Assembly (NCBI GenBank): GCA_016169945.1
Contig: JADLSH010000231.1
Coordinates: 2,356,001 to 2,420,000, forward strand
Direction of reading: 5' to 3'
Origin: Trachythela sp. YZ-2020
Taxonomy: Eukaryota; Cnidaria; Anthozoa; Malacalcyonacea; Clavulariidae
Length of the DNA stretch: 64,000 bases
Within the stretch, counting starts at the first letter, position 1, and each line of letters starts with the position of its first letter. Positions 21,101 through 29,638 of the stretch are shown one piece after another. A model generated the notes under the pieces. It made no database searches. It saw nothing but the letters and a program-made list of their open reading frames with translations, and was not told the origin of the DNA. Both the position numbers and the translations under genes were made by a program.

Positions 21101-24066
21101 TAACAGACAATGTTAAGCCTGGTTCACACTTACAATTTTGTCGGCGATTTTTCTCTTCCTGATTGATGTGATCGAGCGAATGAGATATCAATGTATGTCT
21201 TTGTAAAACCGATTCCATAATAGTCACATACTTTTTGTTGTGAGTCCACTCATTCGCATACGTCAGGGGGAGAATTGCTAGTGTGAACCAGGTTTTACTG
21301 AACCAGATGACTTTACCCATCAAAGCACAGAGTAGAGATCATACAGAGGTGTAACGGGTGTACCCACTTATGCTTCAGACGCTTGCCGAGCATGCACAGT
21401 TAAAGTGCACGATTCAGATGGCGGCTCGCTTTTAACTGCAGTTTACTTTTAGAAGTGCGTAAAAATGCGAAAGACCTTAAGATTGTGAAACTTTAAAGAG
21501 CCGAAAATGTTGGGAACTTGGGGAATGTTGGGAACTTGGAATGGGGCAGCCTCGTACCCAGGCTCGAAAGAGAGAAAAAATAAATAGAGATCAGTTGTCC
21601 TCCCCAAGCACCCCCGCGCGCTCGCTCAGCATAACCACTGATCTATATAAAACACTGGAGTAGTGCTTTTTTCTCTCTCTTTTGCGCCTGGGTACGAGGC
21701 TGGGAATGGGGGGAACTTGCCGAGCATGCGCAGTTGATCATTTTTTGCCCGGCCGTGTGAAATGAGGTGGGTACACGAAAACGTAAGTCTCCCAAGTGTT
21801 TACGACGGCCCATTCCACCTCTGTATGATATCTACTCTGTGATCAAAGGGAGCTTCTTTTGCTGTAGTAATATAACTGAATAATCCTGTAGGGTAAAAAT
21901 AACTGAATAATCCACCACATCTTTCTTACCCAATAAGCCACTGACATTAATGCACCTTCATGCATGCTACTTTGTAATATTACTCTGTCAATCTTGCTCA
22001 TCAAGGTGAGTCTTGAGTATAAATGAATTAACCACACTATATCTGGGCACATTTCTTTTGTTCATTCATTAACAGCCACTCGCCCCAATATACTCGGCCT
22101 AACTTCATATTTTTATCTGGTCAGGCAAAGTCTTGAGTATCAATAGGCCACTGACACATGAAACTTACCAATCCAGACACATATCTTTGTGGCTCGCTGT
22201 CTGTATGTGAGATTGAGGGCTTCATGTAGGCCATCAGCCACTGCTTCAGGTGTATCACCACCACCAGCAGCAGACATTGCATCAACCCAACCTGAAATGA
22301 CAACCATTAGCATATTAAGCCACAAGGTGTTCTAATGCACCTTACTTACCCGGCTGGGCACCGGGAGCACTGCAAGCCAGAGCTCTGCCAGAGTTCAGAC
22401 TTTTTTTTGGTCAGAGTGGCCAGGGATGTCTATTTGTGCTCTCTCACTGTCTCACAGTTTTTTGCTCATCTCTACACTGTCTGTCCTTTGTCTGTTCAAA
22501 TCTAAATCACATGTAGAATAATTTCGACGACATCAAAATGTGTTCAAAGAGACAACCTGTGACAATCACTGTAAATTTACTGTCGGTGATCTCTTTAGGG
22601 GTCATCCATAATTATATCAACATTTTCACAAGCACACAGAGACTACTCTTCTTTCACTCCCCGAGCATTATTTAAATGATGATCAGGTCTATCATCATTG
22701 TTGGTGATGAACCCCCTCTACCCCAACATACAGTTTGTACGCTTGTGAGAATGTTGAAAATTAACCCTTAAAAGAGGAATAATTAAATACGATTCTCAAT
22801 TATTAAAATGATTGTTGACAAATATTAATTGATAGATTAAATGAACTGAAGGGCCCAGGTCTAGCTTTTCTCTGCTAGCTTTTTCCTTGAGGTGCAGTTA
22901 CACCTGTAATTAATTCAGTTTTTCATGGAAGAGAAGTTGCATGAGCCATTGTGTATGTAACATTGGCAAAATTCATGGCCAGTAGTTGAATCAAACATTG
23001 TGCACAGCAGAAATGTGCTGTTACAATGCGCAAAAAATTGTATGAAAATCTTTTTTAGCATTGCGAAAGGTGTTACACCAAGCAATATAGACTTGATGTA
23101 AAGTTCTTGCAATGACCATAGCCAATTTGCTATGTTATATGTCACAATGGGTCATTCTAAAAAACATCCACACCTCCCCCATGCCGGAAATGAGAAGTTA
23201 ACACCCCTCTTCCCTTTGGACATCCTAGTAGATTTTACTATTATCAGAGGTAGATTTTACCCTTGCCCCTCCCAGACAAGACAAATTTCCTCTGTCAGGG
23301 GGGTGCTAATCTTGTCTGGAACAATCCAACTGAAAAAGTTGCTGCAAACATTGCCAAAAGTAGAACTAATTTCTGGTTTGTCCAACACTTGATGCAACTT
23401 GTCCAATGCAATAATTTTGGCCATTGCAAGCAATGCATGCATGTCACACTGACAATGGTTGATGCAACTTGTTCTGCTATGCCATGGCGACACAAGTTGC
23501 ATGAAAGTTGCATCAGGTGACAGCACCTTTTGACATATACTGTACAACTCATACTGTACTATTGATTGTTGACTAATTCACTAACAATTAATTGTAAAGA
23601 ATGTGAACCAATGGACCAGCTCTAGTGAAGATCTATACTGTTATTTGAAATATTCGCATTTTTTGTTAAAGTGTCAGTAATTACCAATCAAAATTGTAAC
23701 TGTGTATAATTGGAACAAACATGTTGCAAATTAATAAACCGACCCCAGGCAAAATGATACACCTCCGCTTTTGAAGATATTTTACATAAACAATGAAATA
23801 AACCAACCTTTCATTTCGTCGACACTGTTTGTAAAATCATGACGTCTACTGACATAAGTGCTGTCTTGAGGAGGATGATCACGATACTCTACCAATGCAA
23901 GACGAACATTGAACGCAGTACGTGAAACTCTCTCTGCGATAAAAGATATATGTCTCTGTGTTTGAGAGATATAGGATCCCATAGATCCTGTACAATCTAC
24001 AACAAATGCTAAATCCACTTGTTGTGTGTCATGGCGAGCTGACCATCTACCAAAAGAACGCCTCAT
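6172..24066 (-). CDS. von Willebrand factor A-domain protein, four exons
   Basis: Exons on the minus strand: 24066-23808, 22291-22169, 16324-16095, 6606-6172. All junctions are GT-AG, phases 1, 1, 0, and the total is 348 residues. Exon 1 starts MRRSFGRWSARHD and carries the MIDAS motif DCTGSMGSYI (a DxTxS form). Exon 2 encodes GGGDTPEAVADGLHEAL. Exon 3 has GDAQPHG and EICHEMAARGIILYCVGCEP, ending LLSQ. Exon 4 is variable and acidic, then ends in the conserved-looking tail ERLVRRSLAR. No signal peptide or membrane segment is seen, so an intracellular protein is likely. Small metal-binding vWA domains of this type mediate protein contacts; the partner is unknown. The 9.5-kb third intron is made largely of LINEs, and the 5.8-kb second intron holds a Tc1/mariner-type element. 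The start was chosen as the first ATG in the domain frame. Exon 4 was joined by phase, splice site and resemblance to the family tail; RNA evidence would settle it. Confidence 0.85.
6751..6782. repeat. (AAT)n microsatellite
   Basis: Nearly pure TAA/AAT trinucleotide run interrupted once by AAC. Confidence 0.9.
7038..7492 (-). mobile_element. 3' piece of a CR1/L2-type LINE, split by a second LINE
   Basis: Minus-strand translation of 7286-7038 resembles the C-terminal tail of LINE ORF2 (NTFQYSAAKLFNSLPIQIRN). The upstream part of the same LINE resumes at 12090-12961. 7300-7492 contains a tandem duplication of about 120 bp (blocks at 7304 and 7419 both reading CCAGTTATCAGTATG). The matching next block resumes at 12090, so the later LINE landed at the duplication junction. 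Confidence 0.75.
7550..9112 (+). pseudogene. LINE ORF1 with CCCH-type zinc fingers, frameshifted
   Basis: The N-terminal part has a GGDAKQYKSKEIDIRWY block, then a Ser/Asp-rich stretch and a coiled-coil-like region (about 8000-8160). Two Cys/His fingers follow: NTPCPFLRRRGWC...CDFKHP and VPCPFLQKRRFC...CDFSHS, spaced like CCCH RNA-binding fingers. A Pro-rich tail follows. At least two frame changes separate the parts (near 8270 and 8690). The frame opens upstream of 7577, and no convincing ATG marks the start. It would coat the LINE RNA. Confidence 0.7.
9113..11946 (+). pseudogene. LINE ORF2: apurinic-type endonuclease and reverse transcriptase
   Basis: Endonuclease motifs appear in order: LLINARSLLPKIDEL, FIAVTETWLND, GDFNN and SSDHN (about 9280-9880). 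RT motifs follow: SSGPDNIPNRIIKDF, RPISLTACLSKILE, LDFSKAFDRIDH, GVPQGTKLGP and the catalytic YVDD box near 11213. The C-terminal part continues past a stop at 11561 to 11946 (LEYACPVWH, KVQKRAFRIIYP). Frameshifts near 9530 and 10010 and the stop make it inactive. Confidence 0.85.
12090..12961 (-). mobile_element. 5'-truncated CR1/L2-type LINE, RT part
   Basis: Minus-strand reading from 12961: GVPQGSILGPMLFNLYVSDL, then after a frame change the catalytic YADD box followed by TTMYSS (near 12770). Next come SSWSSETYLALNPSKTK, a MITE insertion, FHENLKWDEHVKAICKSCYG and LVLSKLNYCDTVFYPLPDFL. The 3' remainder lies at 7492-7038 beyond the inserted plus-strand LINE. Confidence 0.85.
12490..12639. 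mobile_element. TTA-flanked palindromic MITE, 150 bp
   Basis: Arms 12489-12547 and 12582-12640 are perfectly complementary (59 bp) around a 34-bp loop. Duplicated TTA sits at 12487-12489 and 12640-12642. Removing the element plus one TTA restores the LINE reading frame across the site (SKT-KTM-LLST), which confirms the 3-bp duplication and exact ends. Confidence 0.95.
12961..15130 (+). mobile_element. Heavily decayed LINE, plus strand
   Basis: Endonuclease fragments NKTWLSTNIYNE and VLVGDFNLSRVCWN lie at 12990-13310. RT fragments follow: LSKILE near 14070, a degenerate KAFDKV block near 14240, SNLTWSKQVECQCTKATKML at 14430, and the tail KIQRRATKYILELLF at 14640. Frame changes every few hundred bases make it a relic. 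It meets the minus-strand LINE head-to-head at 12961. Its tail differs from that LINE, so it is a separate family. Confidence 0.75.
15514..15689. mobile_element. Nested inverted-repeat element
   Basis: The outer ends TATACGCCTTTTCGGGGTTC and the complementary GAACCCCGAAAAGGCGTATA bracket 176 bp. A further pairing, ATCTTGCCAAGTG with CACTTGGCAAGAT, lies inside. Confidence 0.75.
15700..15762. repeat. G-rich minisatellite GGCGGGCGGGAGGAAATTAA
   Basis: Two and a half copies of a unit of 20-24 bp rich in GGCGGGCGGG. G-quadruplex formation is plausible from the G runs but was not tested. Confidence 0.7.
16735..17880 (+). pseudogene. Tc1/mariner (IS630-like) transposase, broken
   Basis: Pieces in order: a helix-turn-helix-like segment (EEFVILERILRNPESTLAEI, about 16760-16850) with RNGFTRKK following; the first catalytic Asp in VYVDESGF (about 17265); then SLKGKRGTFRRVYSPWGPRI and LPFDGFNPRSIVIF at 17425-17650. 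The segment around the expected second Asp (DNAAIHH in relatives) is displaced past about 110 bp of other sequence and reads YNAAIHH. The C-terminal tail DEEIQKYIEHAEYY ends at 17875. Loss of the second Asp, a MITE insertion and frame changes make it inactive. Confidence 0.8.
17043..17236. mobile_element. CAGGGATGGAT-type MITE with poly-G tract
   Basis: The ends CAGGGATGGATTTACTGG and the complementary-type GGATCCATCCCTG frame a long G run (17067-17082) and a G-rich interior. The same interior words (GGATTTGATATGGGAATT-like, GCCCTG, TTTGTTTGATAA) recur at 44650-44966 and 45085-45400. It interrupts the transposase. Confidence 0.7.
17880..19003 (-). pseudogene. Left palindrome arm: inverted copy of the accessory gene
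   Basis: On the minus strand this arm repeats the exons of the plus-strand copy at 19159-20250. It includes a block with FHLGYYDGTNRKLTI and DAYSSGKDGWVKLWADPHIA. This copy keeps Tyr where the right arm has a stop. A small deletion near 18780 shifts its frame after KRATNS. It lacks the N-terminal part, which lies in the spacer and right arm. It runs convergently into the transposase. Confidence 0.75.
19159..20250 (+). pseudogene. Second gene of the transposon, multi-exon, function unknown
   Basis: Inferred exons: about 19159-19552; 19654-19761 (acceptor CTGATTCAG, donor CTGGTAAGT) encoding DELNPAIAFDSCMLRLRTKH; 19815-20006 (acceptor TTTCTTCCAG, donor AAGGTTAAGT) with Ser/Thr-rich SASSATCS-type coding in one frame; and 20122-20250 (acceptor TTTACAG) encoding a coiled-coil-like tail that ends KLLHELSSL. 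Exon 1 has REFLFENFKDELLPAFDPDS and an in-frame TAG at 19345. The third exon has a stop in the otherwise best frame in both arms, so the decay predates the duplication. No domain is recognised. Confidence 0.55.
20754..20856. repeat. Imperfect palindrome
   Basis: The arms start CAATTAGAT and end ATCTAATTG, with ATGAGGTGATAGTT paired to AACTATCATCTCAT near the centre. Confidence 0.7.
20953..20996. repeat. Short hairpin
   Basis: CGCTACTCGCTATCTA pairs imperfectly with TAGATAGAGAGTAGCG around a short loop. Confidence 0.75.
21116..21294. mobile_element. TTA-flanked MITE, 179 bp
   Basis: The ends AGCCTGGTTCACAC and GTGTGAACCAGGTT are flanked by TTA (21113-21115, 21295-21297). The interior pairs weakly. 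A close relative lies at 30072-30268. Confidence 0.85.
21326..21841. mobile_element. Fold-back element containing a second element
   Basis: The ends CACAGAGTAGAGATCATACA and the complementary TGTATGATATCTACTCTGTG are flanked by a 7-bp duplication ATCAAAG. A 156-bp element lies inside it at 21547-21702. Confidence 0.75.
21547..21702. mobile_element. 156-bp MITE with perfect 9-bp TSD
   Basis: The ends CAGCCTCGTACCCAGGC and the near-complement GCCTGGGTACGAGGCTG carry subterminal GAGAGAAAAAA / TTTTTTCTCTCTC. GGAATGGGG is duplicated exactly at 21538-21546 and 21703-21711. A 9-bp TSD fits a Mutator-like origin. Confidence 0.85.
22598..22772. mobile_element. Short inverted-repeat element
   Basis: AGGGGTCATCCATAATT...AACATTTTCACAAGC on the left pairs with GCTTGTGAGAATGTTGAAAA...TTAACCCTT on the right. 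It lies in intron 1 of the vWA gene. The ends are approximate. Confidence 0.5.
22773..23807. other. vWA intron 1, no further gene
   Basis: Contains several dispersed copies of TGATGCAACTTG / CAAGTTGCAT near 23389-23510 and G/C-rich words near 23240-23310. No coding exon or complete element is seen. Confidence 0.4.
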
Positions 24067-25289
24067 TTTTCGATGCAAGTTTTCTTCGGTATTAAAGATT
24101 GTAGAAAATAGATTGAAAGTTTACAAGGTTTCCAGTTTCTACCGGACTCCTTCGTCTCCACGTACTCTGTAGTCGCACCCGATTTGCACATTTGATGGCC
24201 GCTGCAGTGCTTCCACAACCGCCGGTTCAAAATTCCTTTCACAATCTCCAAAATTCCTTTTTTCCCACAAAATTTCCCTGCCACCCAAACGGTAGAAAAA
24301 ATCAAGAAAATTCAGGCAAATTTGAGGCAAATGTATCACAAAATATTGTACGCTCACAATTCTAGGCATTTCCAACTTAGAAGTGTTTGGTTTGTAATAA
24401 GAACGTGAAATTTATGTTCATCCAGGGGCGTAGGTGCTTGATAATGGTGGAGGGGTCGAATGGCACAAGGCGCTGAACGACAAATTTTGAAATTTATAGT
24501 CTCTAGATCGCCGGAGATGGCATTTTCAGATTCTTCTGTACCTCTTTTGTTAGGCCTATACTATTTATAGCTTCATTTTTACTGGTTTAAGTGGTTTTAG
24601 ACTTGTAACTGGTATAAGTTACATAAATCCTTGCAATTTCCTTTAATTTTTGTATTTTTCCTTGCCATTTCCTTGTAAAACTCATTTCCTTGCATTTTCC
24701 TTGCAAGGACCAATATTTCCTTGCTGCAGGGAAAAATCCTTGCAAGTGGAAGCACTGGGCCGCTGTCAGCCGTTCATTAATTGTCAGCCGTTGTCAGCCG
24801 TAATAATATTCGCGAAATTTCCGCTATATATTTGTCACGAGGTCATGAAGGGTCCAGTGGTTGGGACTAACTTTTCATCTAACCATTCGGACTAAACCAT
24901 GCGAGTAATATTAATGGTACATAGTAAAAATAGTATAGGCATGTGGATCAAACCTTAGCCTCTTTCACAGACGACACTGAAACTAACTGAAAAACAAGTC
25001 TGATACAACCAAAAATACGACATTTCGAGCGACAGCGTTTCACTCCACCGATATCAGCATTCTCATTCAAATATTTATTGCCTTCTACGCATGTTTAGGA
25101 TGAAAAATAACGCAAAAATTATATAAAATATCTCAAACTTTTTATACAAGCAATACTGTACTAGAACAGATTTATTCATTGAAAAAGACAATAACAAAGT
25201 AGTTAAGAACTAATAAAAGTATCACTAGTTTAAAAAGAAGAAAGACATAAAAAATACAGTATTAAAACTTGGTTCTGAGAAATCTTTGT
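24067..25289. other. Region upstream of the vWA gene
   Basis: Presumed promoter side of the vWA gene. 24630-24745 is a run of TTCCTTGCA-like words. 24423 onward resembles the GGGGCGTAG end of a dispersed repeat. 24960-25130 shows words (GTTTCACTCCACCGATATCA) found in the 4758-5976 MITE family. No coding sequence is seen. Confidence 0.4.
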
Positions 25290-28140
25290 CCTACGTAAAG
25301 AAGGGCCTTCTTGAGCCTCGTAAACATAGTAGAGCAGACTTAATTAAGCTAAAAGAGAGTTTTTTCCTTATCCATGACATAACAATGGAATATGGTTTAT
25401 CTTCTTTGAGTGAGATTTTCTGAGCTAGTAACTTGTGATATGTTGTACATTCCCTACCCATTGCACCATTGACCCAAAAACTAAGGGCGTGAAAGCGCCA
25501 TGTTCGATTTCTAGTACTCTTCTGTTATATGCTCTCTTCTTCCCATTTTCATGTCTCGCAAGGATCTCTTCGGTTGGAAGAGTCTTGTGTGACTCCGCGT
25601 TTAAGATGTGCAATTCTGATATCAAAGAAAGCAGTTTGATCCTGTCGGTAAAATCCCCTGGCCTTAACATCTAGCCTTGAGTCATCTTCGATATTTGCTG
25701 ATCTTAGTTCGAATTCCTCTCCCGTAACAGGTAGCAAACTTGGCTCAATTACAACATCCTTACACACTTTGGAAAGCAAGGAGGCTTCTAAATTTCTTAC
25801 GTTGTCATGACGAGCGTGAATGAAGCCACCGGTTTTACAGTCCATCGCATGAGTAGGGTTGAAGCTCTTTCCACAAGGACATTGACTTGGAAGATTTGGA
25901 ATGAATTTATTGCATCTCAACGCGAGGGCATCTCTAAATTTTTCTTTATTCAGGACAAAGCCTTCATCTTCCAGCGGGAGCACGTTCAGCCAACCAGATG
26001 CACCTTTGTCGCGTGCTAGGGTGACTGTTCTAAGTTGTTCTGGAGATAGGCATTGGTCAAGCGAGTCCGCCATGTTCTTTATTCTAGTCAACCGAGAACT
26101 CTTGACATATGATCTAGTGCTACGCATATCCTGTTCATCCAATGTTAATTCACTAGATTGGGAAGCAATTAATTTTGCCAGCTGGTCACTAATGGCAATC
26201 GAAGTATTAAACTCGAATTCTGCTTCCTCATGAAGGCACGGAATTCCAAGACCACCGTAGCGTGTTGGCAGGGCAAAACTTTCCCGATCGATCTTCGAGA
26301 TGTCCTGTCCGAGAATCGAGGGTAAAAATTGTGTGGCTATCGACTCTTCCAGTGCATGGTCGTAATAGATCAGCTATATTTGGAATTGTTCTTAAGTAGT
26401 ACGTGAATCTATGCTTGTACCCGAGGATGGATGCGCTATAAGCGGCTTGAGGCTGGGATTTTGCTATCGAACTTAGCTTTTCTAGCTCCTTACACCAAGT
26501 TGATACCAAATTGGCCACGTATTCTTCTTTGAAGGACTCCGCACCGATTACAGCTCCTAATAATCGTTGACCGTTCTGTTGTTATCTGGATTTCAAGATC
26601 TTTAAACAGATCATTCGCCTTAATTAAGTCTGTCTCGTTCTTTAGAATAAGCCATGACTTCCCAGTATTTACATAGTAGCCGTACTTCGCACCTTCCGTG
26701 ATCAAGCGATTGAAGAAGTGGAGAAGGGAATAGAGATCTCCGGCAGCAGTGGCGTCATAAAAGAGCATGGCAAGAGGATCTCCCTGGGTAGTTCCTTCTT
26801 GGGAAGACATTTCTCCTCCCACTGCTAGGAATAATCTTGATGGCATACGATACGTGTTAATAATAGACAGCGCTGCTCTAGGACACAATATTGGGATATT
26901 ATGCAATGCCACTTTCCGATTTAACGAGTTGAAAGCGTTTGTAGCATCTATGAGCAAAATACCTTGTGTATTATCCTCGTCAAATATAGATTGCATAGCG
27001 TGAATGGCTGCCACGGCTCCAGCTGCAGCACATACTTGAATTGATCCGGCTGCTTCTTTTAAATCTTGTTTCAACTCACGTATTAAGAGTTTTCCGACCA
27101 ACCGACGAAGGATCTCCCCTATTCCAATAGGTCTAATGCCCGGTGCTTTGTCAAACGGGATTAATCGATTTGCCACATAGGCTTGAAGGCATGAAGGATC
27201 TAGACTCTCGGTGGCAAGAGTATTGGAGAATACCGCGATTTGGTCACGAAGATCTTTGCCCTCTTTCTTGAATTACTTCGAGCACAGGATACGAGTACAC
27301 TGTTTCGTATCAACGCCTGAGGGACCAGCGGCGCCCTGTAAAGACCCTGCAATATCCGATATCTTTCTTTCGTCAATATCGAATTTGAATACACTAAGAT
27401 CAACAACAGGACCAAAGAGAAGACTATTCGGTTGAATATCTGCTGGCCGGAAGGATATTTGTCACTTAAGGCTTCGATAACTTCGTCGGATAGTGGTAGA
27501 ACAGCTCCGTTTGCTTCTTCACTAAGAAATCGCAGAGCAGCATGAACTTTACCTTGTAACATAAGTTTGGCAAATGCTTTGGAGATGTTCTCACTGGATC
27601 TTGTTGGTTTTAAATTGCGTTGAATCTCGCGACATTCTGCTAATAACCGATCAAAATTACCGTTCTGAAACCATTCAATTCGGCATAGAAGGGATATAGA
27701 ATTGTCTTTCGCTTTCGAGCGAGACGAGGGTTTTTGGAGAAGAATCAGCGGAAGGGTCATATACACTGTCAAAGCAATCCCCATAAACTCATCTTTGTTA
27801 TTAAACCTCATCATCCACTCCGTTTGCAATTTAATAAACGCTTTGCCTGCCTTTCCGGAAGGCAACTTAAACACATTATTTTGCCAATGAATCGCTTCAT
27901 CATATGCTTGTTGAATAAAATCACAAAAGATTTTACCTTCCACCGAGTAGATCTTTCTATTGGACGAACGATTGATTTGATAAAAGTCTGGCAAACCAGC
28001 AGAGAACGACACAGAATCTTCTTCCCGACCTTGATGTGAACCTTTAGCACTTGAAGTTGAATCACTATTGCGTCGAAGATTTCCCATTGGACCATCCACA
28101 TCTTCGTTCACCAAATCGCGTCGAAGTCTCTCCCATAATT
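25290..28140 (-). pseudogene. Reverse transcriptase with zinc knuckle and restriction-like endonuclease, dead
   Basis: Minus strand. An N-terminal region (about 28140-27450) with SGKAGKAFIKLQTEWMM is followed by RT motifs: RPIGIGEILRRLVGKLL, LLIDATNAFNSLNRKVAL and EGTTQGDPLAMLFYD (27130-26755). The expected YADD catalytic box is missing: sequence jumps from QGDPLAMLFY to DATAAGDLYSLLHFF, as if a segment was deleted. Downstream are a CPCGK...H...C knuckle (near 25875), a LDVKARGF...FFDIRI endonuclease-like motif (near 25650) and the tail IEHGAFTPLVF. Frame breaks lie near 27440-27180, 26500 and 25550. The layout resembles R2/NeSL-type LINEs; the assignment is tentative. Confidence 0.65.
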
Positions 28141-28744
28141 CTCTCTTCTTTCCAGACTTCTTAAGACCTCTTTCTTGAAGAAATATCTTCAGCGCGTTGC
28201 CATTTGACTCAAAATGAATGACGTGTTGCCGTTCTAGCAGATATTACATGAAGTATTAGGTACAAATTCAAAATGGCGGCCACAATATTTCGGCACTGTT
28301 AAAATAATAATTCACAATTAAATTGTAAAATCCAGTAGAAAATGTTGCTCCTTTCTTGTTTAGATAGAGATTATAGCGGCGAAGAGAGTATCTATCACAA
28401 ATGTCACCAAATAACCATCAATTCCCGAGCTCTTCAAACATTCGCCATAGTCCATAATGGCAAACTCGTCAAATTTTAAAACACCATTATTTCAATTTCA
28501 AACGCTAAAATTATTTATTAGAAGGGGCTGTTGACATTCTCAAAAGTTTCAATCCAATTCTAGTTGATATTAAGCACTGAAATCCACTTCACACATCTTA
28601 TTGACCGACATCTCAATAGCTCTTCTATTCAGGTCAGCCGCCATGATGGATATCATGATTTTTTCACTTTAAGTTATTATTGCTGCAGTTAATGTCTATA
28701 AGACTATATTATAAAACAATTACACCATTCGCTCTCGTATGGTA
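28141..28744. other. No gene recognised
   Basis: AT-rich sequence 5' to the dead RT gene. It probably includes the untranslated end of that element, but no boundary was identified. Confidence 0.35.
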
Positions 28745-28890
28745 TACAGTGACGTAGCCAGGATTTTCAGTCAAGGGGGCCCCGAAAAAGTACTAGGGAG
28801 GGCCAACATAGAGATTTGTATTAGTCTAAATGTTTCCTAGGGGGGGGGCGACACCTTCGCCAGGGGGGGAGCCGGGCCCCGGTGATGGTA
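28745..28890. repeat. Fragment of a GACGTAGCCAGG-type dispersed repeat
   Basis: Begins CAGTGACGTAGCCAGGATTT and contains G-rich runs at 28840-28870, a pattern typical of hAT-like MITE termini. A matching right terminus was not found. Confidence 0.45.
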
Positions 28891-29638
28891 TAATTGTTAA
28901 ATATAGACTATAGCACAGAATAAAGATCTATACAGAAGGTCCACTCAGCGGAGTGCAACGTGTCCTCGGTTTTTTATGCAAAAATATGCAGTTTACTGGC
29001 CAGAGTAATGGCGGACCAGCCAGTTCAGCGTGTTTATTGGCCAGAAAAAGCAATTCCAGGCCAGAGTAATGGCGGCCAACATGCGTAATGCGATATGCGC
29101 GACCCCAAAAACTTCAACGGTTTCGACGAGAGTGAACCCTCTATATAATATTTACTCTATAGAGTCCTCTAGGCGTACAGTCACCATTTGAGCGATGTTA
29201 TTTAGTTAACGATGTTTACGATTCAAACTTGAAAACTTTTTCAAGTTGTTACATCACAGGCAGCCCGATCGAACTGCTCAGTTTCGATTTGTTGACAGTA
29301 TTCGAAAAATTATTTGAAATTTCCCAGGTAAACGCAATATATTTTAGTAGATTTATTCATACAAAAGTCCCAAACACAGAATACTATAACATGTGGACGA
29401 CTTCTCAAGAACTCGCGGAATAAAGTCCACGCGCGATATTAACCACGAACAAACTCTAACAGCATGCATGAAATGTCGACGTGTTTTTAATCGTTTTCAG
29501 TTTAGACACAAACCAAGGCAGCTTGTTCATAAATATAAATCGGTGTGTGTAAATGAAGTAAGGAATGAAGTTCTATAAAAAAATTCTGTATTACTAATTA
29601 CGAAGTATCGTACAGGCATTTGTATTCTATAGTGCAGT

